The notes beneath the pieces were generated by a model. It saw nothing but the letters and a program-made list of their open reading frames with translations. It was not told where the DNA came from and ran no database searches. Of a DNA stretch of 64,000 bases, positions 12,225 to 23,463 are shown piece by piece. The position numbers were made by a program, and so were the translations under genes. How positions within the stretch are numbered: the stretch's first letter is position 1; each line of letters starts with the position of its first letter. The stretch comes from Podaxis mareebaensis (taxonomy: Eukaryota > Basidiomycota > Agaricomycetes > Agaricales > Agaricaceae), in contig JAEUWP010000503.1 in NCBI GenBank assembly GCA_018524725.1, forward strand, positions 179,758 through 243,757, given 5' to 3'.

Positions 12225-13040
12225 TCAGAGTTTCGGCTTGCGACCCGAAATCCGATAGAAGATAGAACCCTGTCACCAACAAAGTTCAGCTCGACGTGCA
12301 TATGTACAGATTCTTTCCTGAAAGCTCACATTGTAAATCGCTCGAACGTCATTCTTCTTCATAAAACCGTCCTCAGGCCAAAGCAAATAGTAAGCAGCCC
12401 ACCACTCGAATATGGCCGCAGACCATCCAAACTAGTTCGTTACTCAGCCGATACAATTTCATAAAAGACGGGGGACAATCTGGGACTTACAGGATCAAAC
12501 GGGTTCATATTTCCGTGAATCATGCGTACACCTTCTGTAAACGAGAGCTGATCGTGTGGTGGTCTTGAGTACATGTTGAAAACAGAGGAGAAACGTTCCT
12601 CGTCGAACTCTCCCGTCGATGTGTATGACTCTGAGTCGGAGCCATGCTTTGCCTGGTCAAAGATTCGGTCAGCGCCAGAATTATCGTCAAATATAAAGGG
12701 ACCTGCTTACTCGATGCATGTGCCTGATATCCAAGCGGAAAAATGGGTCAGGAATCCAGCTCCCCCATGTTGCGTAGGAGAAACCTCCATGGATAACCAG
12801 GACGGCCACAATTGTCCAGAACAAGTTAAAACCAATTTCTCGCATCCCTACAAATCTGATTCTCTGTGCTCTGTAAGATTTTCAGCTAACTGCAGCTCGT
12901 ACTCACGTATCCCAGGGCCAAATGATCCCATCGTCGTCCCTATCGAAGAACGCGACATGGCCTTGGAGTGCTGTATTCTTCTGTCCCGGTGTGAAACCGG
13001 TTCCTGGAGCAGCAGCAGTTGCGTCAACAGGTGCTACCAT
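12225..13040 (-). CDS. caleosin-family protein (lipid-droplet peroxygenase)
   Basis: Five exons: 13040-12907, 12855-12711, 12652-12491, 12431-12330 and 12269-12225, making 195 residues. Order of motifs: TALQGHVAFFDRDDDGIIWP, a single EF-hand with D-x-D-x-D-G and an upstream His used for haem; GMREIGFNLFWTIVAVLVIH, the membrane hairpin with the second His; WIPDPFFRLDIRHMHR; AKHGSDSESYTSTGEFDEER; MYSRPPHDQLSFTEGVRMIH; FGWSAAIFEWWAAYYLLWPE; FMKKNDVRAIYNGSIFYRIS. Caleosins bind calcium and haem, coat lipid droplets or ER, and oxygenate fatty-acid hydroperoxides. Length and exon joints agree with fungal members, and the frame is intact. Intron 1 has more than one usable acceptor; CAG before 12855 gives DTFVGMREIGFN and is preferred. 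The upstream region has a CCAAT-CRE-TATA arrangement. Confidence 0.9.
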
Positions 13041-13096
13041 GATGCAGTGGGTGTAAAATCGAGGTCGTGAGGACGCATCGTTAGTTGGTGTGTTCT

Positions 13097-13138
13097 TATA
13101 TGCTACATCGCGGGTGGTCCGAGTGATGACGTCATTGG
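13097..13138 (-). promoter_or_regulatory. putative caleosin promoter: CCAAT, CRE palindrome, TATA-like
   Basis: Read toward the caleosin start at 13040: CCAAT (13138-13134) overlaps the perfect octamer TGACGTCA (13134-13127), and TATAAG follows near 13102-13097, about 60 bases before the ATG. TGACGTCA is the CRE/ATF site bound by fungal bZIP factors. Use of this promoter is inferred from spacing only. Confidence 0.5.
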
Positions 13139-13412
13139 ACCATCACCGTCGCCCGACGACTCAGCATGCACCGACTAGACGGCTTCGCGAATACCGGGGA
13201 TACTGGGACGACATTGCTCTTCGCTCCAAGCAGAATGAATGTATTTTGAAGTAGATAGCACATGTTCTGCGAAGATCCCTGCCCCTGGGTGACATCATAC
13301 TGTAGGAATTGGTCTGCACATATCCTCATAATCCAAGGGAAAACCATCCATGGTTGTCCCGGAAGGGCTACCCGGCCCTCGATCATCTTGTTTCACAGAT
13401 GACGTTAACCCC

Positions 13413-14058
13413 TCAAGGATCCCTCCGAACGACATCTAGCAGCAAAATTTCGAAAGTCAAGGTCGAATTCGGATAAATCATGGGCGGGTATCCTTCGCTT
13501 CCGTACGCCTACAATGTCGACCAATTAGTCTGAGTGTCACACGAAGCATGGTTATAGACTGGAAGGCTTACATATTCGGGGGAAATGATCAGACGGGCCT
13601 TCTCTCCCTTTGAGAGACGGATAATGCCTAGCACACAGCCACTGTCAGTTCACCACAGCCCCTAAATCGAAGGGCCTATCGCCTTACCTTCATCCCATCC
13701 CCTTATCACCTTCCCTGTTCCGATTTCCGTTTCAAAGGAGTCGTTTCTACGCGGCGCCGATCGTGTGACTATCGTGGGCTCGGAGCTGTGCATACTAAAC
13801 CCGATCTCACCGATCATATGTACTGTCAAATACAGTTCCTTTGTCGTCCATTCCTATGTAGTGGATGACTACTTTATCTAGCCAGATAGTCAGCGATAGA
13901 CCAGCACTCATTATTTAAACAGGGAAAATTACCTCCTTTCTTTGGGAACGTCTTCCCGTCTCCGGGTTTGAGAGTAACGGTTCGAACACCCTAGTAGATT
14001 AAGGTTTGCGTCGGTTGGCGCGCCTGCGATGCGCTTGTGTAGGGCTCTGACTGACCAT
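13413..14058 (-). CDS. FPR1: FKBP12-type peptidyl-prolyl isomerase, copy A
   Basis: Six exons: 14058-14056 (the start codon alone), 13990-13933, 13877-13811, 13746-13688, 13627-13572 and 13508-13413; 112 residues. It reads [105 protein letters not shown]. Pocket residues of FKBP12 are present: Tyr of HYIG, Phe-Asp of VFDS, Phe of SFET, Val-Ile-Arg-Gly-Trp, and Tyr of EYAYG. An unusual feature is IYP where other copies have IPP. The protein should be a cytosolic prolyl isomerase and rapamycin/FK506 receptor. Exon lengths 58, 67, 59 and 56 equal those of copy D. It lies 373 bases upstream of the caleosin start, same strand. Confidence 0.9.
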
Positions 14059-14308
14059 TGGTTTTTGTCTTCGGCTTACAGCGTGAAGAACTAGATTAGG
14101 GTTACGTCATCTCTACCGCTCATGATAAGTTCCCCTTATAGGATTTGATATTCGATTATAGCGCTCTGAGTTGTTGCCTGAAAAGACGGCGAAAGGAGAG
14201 GGAGAAAATTTGAACTGTTGAATTTTTCGTTTGTCGTTGCATGCATAGGTGTTGACACACAATATACTGATAGCAGACACCAAAATGCATGACAATATTA
14301 CCCCAGTG

Positions 14309-14951
14309 TCAGACTCGAGACTGCGCCTTCTGATCGCTTATTCCCAAAAGTTCGACTTCGAAAACCAGACTCGAGTTTGGTGGAATCCGATCTCCAGCAC
14401 CCCTTGTGCCATATCCCTGCATTTCGTTGTCATGTGAGTTGTGAATAAATGCCATGCTTAAAACGCCTACATAGTCAGGGGTAATGGTTAACTTGGCTTT
14501 CCGACCAAGAGACAACTGAGGCGCGCCTGAACACCAAGGTTAGTCCCATCGAGCGCAAGTGTTCAACGTATTGAATTCAATCCAACCTTCATCCCACCCT
14601 TTGATGACAGCTCCAACACCAATCTATGTTTCAAACCGCTTCCCTCTAAAACAGAGGGTTCGAATTACCAGTCTACAGAGAATTCTGAGCACGAAGCTCA
14701 CCACTTCACGCTTGAGTCGAACTCTTTCCCCAAATCAAGAAGACTCCCCACGTCATGTATGGTAACCTTGTCTTCAGAATATCGATAGTAATTGGTTAAT
14801 CAATATCCAGCATCATCTAGACTTAAGTATATAGGACTTACCGCCCTTCTTGGGGAACCTCTTCCCATCTCCGGGGGAAATCGTAGTTATTTCAACGCCC
14901 TGAAGATTTTCAGCGAGTGAAAGGTTCCCTCTGACCAGGTGGGCTTACCAT
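14309..14951 (-). pseudogene. FPR1: FKBP12 copy B, nonsense codon in the pocket region
   Basis: Again the first exon is ATG alone (14951-14949), followed by a GTAAGC donor. The second exon gives GVEITTISPGDGKRFPKKG. Then DKVTIHDVGSLLDLGKEFDS (Asp where FKBPs have pocket Tyr), KRFET-stop-[27 protein letters not shown] and [20 protein letters not shown], ending at 14309. The stop is TAG at 14626-14624, where FKBPs commonly have Gln (FETQIGVG). The intron after GWDEG starts GTTGGA, a weak donor. The tail is extended ([13 protein letters not shown]). Everything else is well kept, so the loss looks recent. Confidence 0.85.
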
Positions 14952-15207
14952 GATTTAGTATGATAATAATAGTGATAATGTTATGTCCTGTTTCCCCATC
15001 TTCTTGCATTCCCACTGGCGTGATATGGCGTATTTCAACCCCTCCCCCAAAATATCGAGGGGCCTGTCAAGACACCTGGCTGACCCGAAGCTGTTTTTAC
15101 ATTCATCCTGGTCCATACCTACTTTAGACTATCTTCCATGGATGGGAAGAATCCTGCACGAATGCGTGGTATGATGATTACCCCTATCAGTGGCACACCT
15201 GTTATGA

Positions 15208-15572
15208 CTATGTCAATGATTCAGCCTCATTAGCTCTAGGTGATGCTCCCAGATCTCAGCTTGTCTCCATCAGTCATCGATCTTTGCCAGGATTACCAAG
15301 TAAGTCATAATTTAAGATACCATAATTGATGGGCTCTGTGAACACGCAAGCACAGACAAAATGGTTACAGAATGCGCCAGGTCCCCAAAATCTATCCCTT
15401 TCTTTGGGTCTTTTTCACAGCATTCAAAGATCGAGGTGCTTCCCAGTTTCATGAGCACACAGCATCGTGCCAAGGAAATGATGAAGCATGTGAAGGTCAT
15501 GCAGCACATGCAACAAGAGTTTAGTTGCTTCAGTGATGCTGCTGACAGCAGGTGCATGCATTTAAACAAAAT
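15208..15572 (+). repeat. paired repeat R1, left copy (CpG retained)
   Basis: About 365 bases nearly the same as 22301-22672, same orientation. Landmarks are CAGCCTCATTAGCTCTAGG, CCCTTTCTTTGGGTCTTTTT, ATGCAGCACATGCAACAAGA and GCTGCTGACAGCAGG. At least five CpG sites here are TpG in the right copy. No terminal TG...CA or target duplication was recognised. Confidence 0.85.
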
Positions 15573-16219
15573 GGCTTCACCTCTACTTCCACAAGTGCAT
15601 GAGCCCCTACCATGTATATCTCCATGTGCTCATGTAACACTACCTTGCTCATTGTCCTCCTGTCCCATCAGGGCCTGTGGAAAAGCATCCACTGAGACTC
15701 AATGTAGGAGTCTGTGTTGTTAATGTCATACTAATTGTCACAACCATCAATGACAACAGAAGAGGGTTGTTGGGGGGGGGGGGGTTTATAAGTGAGCTTT
15801 CACATATGCTCTATCATCAGTCATCAGTGGACCCAATGCTTGATAGGAAAGGTGACAGGCATGATTAGGTGTGGTATTCAAGATCAGTTGATACAGATGT
15901 AAAGATACATATCCAGAAACAGAGGTATACCACAACCAAAGAAAAATGAGCATACACATAAGGAGGGTCATTCAGAAGTGAGAATTGCCCATATCATCCC
16001 CACACTGTTTGAGCCCACAGACCACAAAAAAATTGTGAAAACATATAGGACTATAGGACCTAGTCACCATGACTCACATTAATGGTAGTGACTCTCAAAG
16101 CAGGAGTTCCAGGCCCATGAATTCCTGCTCTTTGAATTGATTCTCACAGGCCATGTATCCAATCATTGTATCATTAAGCTAAATATGTTGAGACCACAAC
16201 CTTCAGAAAGACTCATAAA

Positions 16220-18700
16220 TTAAACAGCAGAGGCTCACTTCTGATGTGAGTATTGCTTTCCCAATTGCTGTTGTACTTGATCTCCATCCCCAAGATGAGT
16301 TTCTGGGCTTCATAGGAAAGTTCTAAGTGTGAATCAGCATGTGCCATACAGAAAAGAAGGTAAAACCACCTTTGATCTCCACTTCAAAATCATCCCTGTA
16401 GTCCTTTGGCCTTGCTTGTAAGAATTCAACCATGTGCTCTTTGAAGACCTTAAGTTGAGCCTTAGTTGCATCACCTCTGACTTCAATAACAAAAGGCTTG
16501 GAAGTCTGATAGACCAGGTGAGAGAGCATAAAGGGAGAAAGAGGATGTGCTCACAGCTGGACTTCTGCAAAGGTTGTGGATGAACTAATGGGAATAGATT
16601 AAAACAGGATTTGACATAGTCTGCCTGAACTCACCATGCTGTTCAGTAAGCTATTTGGGGCCTGAACTTAGACAGAATCATTGTCATAGAAGACAGTGCT
16701 CAACAGCCTCATCTTGATAACCATGTATTTCTTTCTATTAATGATGATTTTGTTCTTGATGTCAAACAGGTGTCTATAAAAGAAGAATATGATGCTTGTG
16801 AGAACCTCACTTGTAGTATTGCAAAGAAGCCAACCTGCACCTGGGGGAACTCATAAGAGATGTGTAATGAAAATTGGAAAGGTCATTTACTCAAGAGGGT
16901 AGAACTGGCAGCAAGTACAAGGGTTTTGAGTTTGGCTTCCTATTGAATGATGAAGAATTCATTCAGAAAGATCTCTGAAGTTAATGTAACTTACCAGTGC
17001 AACAGCAAAAACAAGGATACTACCAACAACCCAGAACAGCATAAGCAAGTCATTAAGGTGGCCAACAATGCTTTGCAAACTATGCATTGTCTCCTCCAAT
17101 TGATGTTGCTCAGTATGAAGATACCTAAAATAGTCTCAGTTTCAGCCAGTGGATGATGAGTAATTCAACATGAGTATCTGGTAAGGAATTCTTCTTCCAC
17201 AATTGATGACAGCTGAGGAACACCACCTGTTAGCACTTTCCAGATATCATCAGCCATCACATCTTTGCAGTTCTTGGGCACCTCAAGCATGTTATTGGCA
17301 AGTCTGCCTTCAATAGCAGATTTCTAAACTGTGATGGCAGGTTGGACATTCTTGGGATGGTCAGTTAGCCTGTACCAAAGGTCCTTTGCCAGCTAAAGAG
17401 GTATATATTAGTAAGGTCTACCAGAGGAAAGATGTAATGAACCTCTTGCATCTTACATGAATTATCCTGATGGAAGGCCTTGCCAACAACATTATCCTCA
17501 GCCACTTTGCTGGTTCCAAAAATCTGCCCAGTGATATTGGTGAATGCAGTGTAAAGCCTTGATGTTAGGGTATGACTGATAAGATAATAGTAATAATCAA
17601 AGTACTTGTCACTGGATAAGGGGATTTATGTGCTGTTTAGCAATGGGGCAGTAGGGCAACTGCCTTCCTTTTCCAGTGAGTCACACCTAGTGCCTGATAT
17701 AGAAGGCCCAAATAGGGTAAACAGTATTCTAAAGGCTTTTACAGCCTCTTTCTGAGTTTGAATGTGTCCTAAGAACCAAGGGTATCAGCTACAAATATCA
17801 AAAAGACTGAAAGGATGAGGAACAAACTCTGGTATGAATGCTCATGGAACTTCATAGCAATCCACTGGACAAAGACTTTCTCCAAGAATAGGATTGCAGC
17901 AATGTGAGTGGGTGCAAAAATATTCTGCCACCTAGATTGATGGCATATATAATCCTACTGTTTGGATCCTGTTCCCTCACTTGCTGATTAGCAATGAGAG
18001 GAACCCATATAATCCAAAGGGCCTAGACCCAAGTGACAAGGGCAAAGTATCCATGAAGATATTCCAGCTAGTTGATATATGGCTTGAGTTTGTAGGGTTG
18101 GAATCCATGTACAAAGGTTAATAAGATTTGATGCCAGATCCATCTAAAAATAGGCTGAAAAGAAGAGGTGACCAAGAAACAAGGTAGTGGACTTATGAGA
18201 AAACCAATACAAACTACCACTCTGTTCTCCTTTAGTATGGCACCAGAAGGCAAGTAATGCCAATATTGTACCTACCCAAAGAATACAAGCTCAAACACTC
18301 TGAAAAAGTAGTTTTACACCCCAGATCTTGGTGAAGTCTCATGAGTAATGATTTGGTGATTTTCCTCTGTAGTTGTACACTTACCTTTGCCTCTGGGAAC
18401 TTTGTCCATGTGAGGATAGCTAGAATCCAGCATGCCCCAAGTCCAAGAAAGATGACTACAAACCATCCCTTGCTAAGTCTCTATGCATTGGCAAAAGGAA
18501 GTAGCTAGTGTAGCCTTGGAATAGTGGTGAATAAACTAAAAAAACCCTTACCCAGTTCTTCCTGAGAACTTGGTGCCTTAGGCCTTTCTTGTCTTTCATC
18601 AGGCTCAGACAAAGGGCATCTAACCAGATTTCTGCTCCTCTGGATCCTGTGTCACTCAAATACTGCCTTTCTAGCCAAGCAAAGAATACAGATAACTATC
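16220..18700 (-). pseudogene. degenerate fungal MscS-type mechanosensitive channel
   Basis: Pieces in channel order are readable on the minus strand: APTHIAAILFLEKVFVQWIA and MKFHEHSYQSLFL (17.83-17.93 kb), SRLYTAFTNITGQIFGTSKV (17.5 kb), LAKDLWYRLTDHPKNVQPA and DVMADDIWKVLTG (EF-hand-like region, 17.2-17.4 kb), QLEETMHSLQSIVGHLNDLL with a following hydrophobic helix (17.0-17.1 kb), KKYMVIKMRLLSTVFYDND (beta domain, 16.7 kb), EVRGDATKAQLKVFKEHMVE (16.45 kb) and LILGMEIKYNSNWES (16.25 kb). These match fungal MscS proteins of ER or plasma membrane. In-frame stops (within VQPAITV and before ALWIIW), frame changes and CpG loss show it is not functional. Confidence 0.7.
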
Positions 18701-19774
18701 ATTCTGGCAAGCTCAAGAAACATGTTGGTCAATTATAAATGAAAGCTTGAACAGTTTCCACTTCTAGCTCCCTTCTACACCACACTTGCCTATGTCTACC
18801 ATGTATCCTGTCTTCAGTCATTTGGTAGTCAAGAAGCTTTCCTGCAGCAGAACTAGTACCTTGCTGGACAGTGCTATAAACAGACATCCCATTTCCTGAC
18901 TTGTTAATCATTACCACAGTCTACTCTAAAGTTTAACATAGGCCAAGTTGGATACTGTGAAAGGTATGTGAACCAGGAAATTATTGGAAGACTTGTAGCA
19001 AGGTAAAATACTACCTCTTTTGACTCAACAACTATTTGGCTGCAGTGTGCTAAGTAGTTGTTTTCTGTTCTCATACTTCCCTTGCTGAATTTTGCAAATA
19101 TGACCAGAAACTGAGTGCAACAAATAAGGCTGCTGAGTATGTGACATCTATATATATAGCAATAGGAAACTGGGGAACTAGATAACCTACCCATTCCTGC
19201 AGGTCCAAGTCAGGTTAGACTTGCATTTGGGATGGCTAATCAACTGGCATATCAAGTAATTAATTCAATGTTGACATTGAATAGTACTTACTATTAGGAT
19301 GGTCCTTATCACTGGTCACCTATGCTTAAGCTAGGGGACAGCTATCTCAGTAAATGGTTTGCAAGCACTAGGATCTACCAAGAAGGATGACAGTAAGTAG
19401 GTGGTAAGGCAAGTGTCCAATTAAGCACACTTCAGAGGTTAAACTTCTATCAGTTGAGGATGAGACTAATAGAGAGTTTACTACCACACTGATTGTTGAC
19501 TAACATCAATCACAAGAATAAGAGAATACCAGTGTAAGAGAATACAAGTGTAATTTAAGAATATTGGAAGCTTGCACTTCCAGTACATAAGTGGCTATTT
19601 AAGCACTACATCTAAGGTCCTAATTGGGAAGCTATGATGATGTAGTACTGAGTCCAAAAGTCAATCAGAAACATGTAACTATGGAGTGGAGATAAGACAG
19701 GAATAGAAACAGACTAAGAATAGAAATAGGTCAAGTCCAAGAATAGTAGCAAGCAAGTTACTAAAGAATCTGAG

Positions 19775-19777
19775 GGA

Positions 19778-19803
<26 letters not shown>
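19775..19803. repeat. GA microsatellite
   Basis: About 12 GA units in a row (GAGAGAGA...), continuing imperfectly to about 19815. No function is inferred. Confidence 0.9.
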
Positions 19804-19808
<5 letters not shown>

Positions 19809-19867
19809 AGGAGTAATACTAAGAGATATGCATTCATACATCTTAATTGATAAACAAGAGGCATGTG

Positions 19868-20520
19868 CTACAAGTCCAGGTCTGGGTGAAGTTGTCCATC
19901 AGAGGAATCAGAGGTGAATGAACCAGGGGATGAGGCTGAGGAGAGAATGGTGAAGTTCCCAATGGGTAGTAAGTCAGAAGAGTCTGACTCAGCCATAAGA
20001 CTACAGCACAGTGACTGTGATAATGATGATGATGATGAGGAGACATCTCTAGTGATGTAGGGAGGTGGGTAAGGAGGAGGGGGAGATGGAGTGATGGTGG
20101 GTTCTTCTGGAGGTGACTCATTGATGCTGGGGACATTGGAGTTGATGCTGAAGAGTGAGGGAAGCTGAGTATGCTGTAGAGGGATGGAAGGGGGATCCTC
20201 AGAGCTAGGATCAATGCAATAGACTTCTACTTCTCAGAAGTAAAGTCCATGAGTGACTTCATACTTGATGATATGGGGAATAACTTCCAGTGGGTACATC
20301 ATGTAAGGGTGAAGGAATACAAGGGGTTCTCTAGTATATGGGATCATCTTCCAACTGTGGGCCCAGGACAAATTGAAGTCATTAGTGATTGTCTGAATGT
20401 AGAGGCCATCAGGGTCAAAGACATGAGTGAAAGGAGTATTTTCCCAGGTAATACAAAGTATTTCAGTCATCATGTAGTCAGTGGAATAGAATAAGGGGCC
20501 AGGGGTTGGCCAATCTTCAG
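19868..20520 (-). pseudogene. degenerate Pro/Ser-rich reading frame
   Basis: One minus-strand frame stays readable from about 20520 to a TAG at 19870-19868, with a single internal TGA at 20236-20234. The upper half is hydrophobic/aromatic (ENTPFTHVFDPDGLYIQTI, NDFNLSWAHSWKMIPYT). The lower half is Pro/Ser-rich (SINESPPEEPTITPSPPPP) with an acidic Ser tail. I do not recognise the family. In this CpG-free tract the TGA may be a former CGA. It could be part of the element that fills the tract. Confidence 0.35.
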
Positions 20521-22300
20521 AGAAGAGGGATGCATGGCCAAGAAGGTGTCAATTAGCAAAAGCTTCATTCTAATAGGGAGTTGAGTTGCTAACAGAGTCA
20601 GTAGTATTAGTGGTAGTGTCTCAAGAAGCATTGGGAAGACTGAGTTTGTGGATGAGGGCATGGTAGATAATACTGGTGCAGGGTAGCTGGAGCAAGTTCA
20701 TAACACCTACCCATATATCAGGGTTTGAAGCATGTGTATATACCTTTTTGTTCAATATGGTAAAATCAGCAGAATCAGTCAAACACATCTACCATGAGGG
20801 TATCTCTTATTCATGTTGGCACTCACCCACTGGATGATAGGGAATGATAAGGAAGATGACAACTTCTATACCAGTGTTCCATTCCCAAGGCTCCCATCTC
20901 TCTCAGATCAAGTACTGAGCATGCAAATCTCACTCAAACTTTACACTCTAGGGGCATTGATACATATTCTTGGGATATCTGATACTTGGGTGTTGTACCA
21001 TGTGTTCTGCTCCAATAACCTGTCCTGTATTTATTTGTCCAGTATTCCCTGTAGGTCTCTCTGTTACTAATCTCTGCCTTTCATGAGAGTGCTGGGCTTT
21101 AATTGTCCACCTGCCTCCTCACTTCCATATGTTCAAATACTCCAAACACTAGAATGTGCACACCCAATCAAAGCTCTTAACCCAAACACTCTAGTTCCAA
21201 ATGCCATCAGTGCCACCAACAATCATCATCACAGGATACTGTACTTCAATGGTCTACACAAGCCTAATTTTACCCAAAGAGTTTGTTTTTGATCATATCT
21301 ATTCCTCAGCTTGAACAGTTCCAAATTTGCAGTGGCTGTTCCTCCATTCTAAGATGTTGTTCTCACCTTCATAACAATACAACACATTGTATCATGAAGG
21401 TGATGATACCTATGTCCTCTCTGATCAATTTGCCCAAAAGACAAATAGATGCAAAGGTCAATCACAATGTAATGAAAAACATATCAACAACTTGGGCTTC
21501 AACATCTGCCCATGCTAGTGAAGAGTGATAATCTGCACAGGTTTAGCTGCATGTCTAAGCATGCCAGCAAGCTTAGACCTAGGCTAATGGTAAATATTCA
21601 CCTATACACAACTCAGCAGCAGACCCAAGCAACTCTGGTCAACTCAATCAACCCCATTTACAGTAAGATAGTATACCTGGCAACCACTTTGGGATTTTGA
21701 GGACTGTGCTTTTGTTCAGTTACAATTGAAAGATGGTGCCAACACACAAACCCAATGCCACCTGACTGAGTACATGCCCACCTAGGGGCAGAAGAGTGGT
21801 GGACCATGCATGAAAGAGGGGTACAATGAAAGCCTAAATTTCCAAGTAGGTATTCATCTACCCAGTCCCTATGGACTGTCAAATAAGGCAGAGAGGATAT
21901 GTAGCATACATAGAGAAGAGCCACAAATGAGTTTCCCCAGCACAAGATGCCCAGAACAACAATTCCTCTACTCCTCTGATATCCAATTTCTCTTACTCCT
22001 GATACATTCAATGCAGAAGCAGGGGGGCTGAAGAAAGTGATGGAAGAAGATCTACAGCATATTATGTCTCTGTGGTTTGAACATTAGTACCACAATCAGC
22101 CCAAAGGTAGTCACACTCCTTCAATTAATATAGATACCAGGAGATTGGAAGCACATTCAAAGACATGCCTGGGGCAAATAATGGGCATTCCTATGTTGCA
22201 TCATGAAGATTTGGAATAAGTGAAGTGACAAAAGCATATCTGGCAAGCCAGGGGGAAATACTTTCAAGGAAGAAGCATTAATGCATGCCATAAGTGCTAT

Positions 22301-22672
22301 CATGTCAATATTTCAGCCTCATTAGCTCTAGGTGATACTCCCAGATCTCAGCTTACCTCCATCAGTCACTGATCTTTGCCAGGATTACTGAGTAAGTTAT
22401 AACTCAAGATACTATTATCAATGGGCTCAGTGAATGTGCAAGCACAAAACAGAATGGTCACAGAATGTGTCAGAACCCTTGGAATCTATCCCTTTCTTTG
22501 GGTCTTTTTTTGCAGCATTCAAAAGCTGGGGAGCTTCCTAGTTTCATGGGTGCACAGCATTGTGCCAGGGAGACAATGAAACATGAGATGGTCATGCAGC
22601 ACATGCAACAAGAGTTTAGTTGTTTTAGCAATGCTGCTGACAGCAGGGGCATGTATTTAAACAAAATGACCT
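22301..22672 (+). repeat. paired repeat R1, right copy (CpG lost)
   Basis: Matches 15208-15572 about 7.1 kb away. The match stops after TTTAAACAAAATGAC. The next landmark of the left copy, CTACTTCCACAAGTGCA (about 15588), reappears only at about 23334, so roughly 650 bases seem to be inserted or the copies differ by deletion. Confidence 0.85.
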
Positions 22673-23463
22673 CATTCCTATGACAAGGGAGAAACAATGT
22701 TGCTGCTACACTAGCATTGCATCAGTGGAGAGTAAACTAGTTACTCACAATCCAAGGCTGGTTGAATGGAACAAGACCAGAGAAATATGGAAAGAGCAAG
22801 CCTTCAGGAGTACCAGAGAATAAAACACCAAGTTGATGATAGCAAGGAATGTTTGAGAGTGAGCTTAGTAGTTAAGTGAAGATGAGGAATATGAAACTCC
22901 AGTGAAGAAAGTACATTACTACAGAGGGGTTTAAATACTGTAGAGAGTAGCTACACTGGGCATAGGGTATTGTACATGCATGAATAAGAAACATAAGGCA
23001 TATGTGCATATAACATGAGTTAAAAGCATGTAAAAGATAAAATAAGAAAGAACATGACTCTACTGTATGCTACAGGAGTCATTAGAAGCAAGAAACATTT
23101 CTACAAGTCATATACCATGAGGATATGAGTAATACTAACACAGGCTGTATGTCTACACAAGTGTTATAAGTATATTAATAGAAGCAGATCAATCTAATCA
23201 TAGCACAAAGCTATGGAAGGGTCCAAAAATATATTTGCTCTGTCATTGCAGAGTGTACACATCGAGGATTCAGCATGCACTGCTGATGGCAAGTATATGC
23301 ATAAGTGTAATGCTGATTAATTCCTCAACACCCTACTTCCACAAGTGCACTGCCTCAGTTAGTGCTCTGACTAAACTGCAGATTGACAGAGGCAGGACTG
23401 GGTTTGATTGATGAATTGAAGGAGTACTGTAGAACTTCTAAATGGCTCAAAAGTCAAGTTTCC

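Noticed and set aside
7373..14626. UAG reassigned to glutamine
   Set aside because: TAG replaces Gln three times, but intact genes here (FKBP12 copy C, NACHT 2, APC11) end in TAG, and the same relics carry frameshifts and other stops.
19775..19815. GA-rich tract as a regulatory element
   Set aside because: Simple microsatellite in non-coding, CpG-free DNA with no adjacent promoter.
15208..22672. Classic LTR retrotransposon with R1 as LTRs
   Set aside because: No gag, protease, RT or integrase motifs seen between the copies, and no TG...CA ends or target duplication; left as an unclassified repeat pair.
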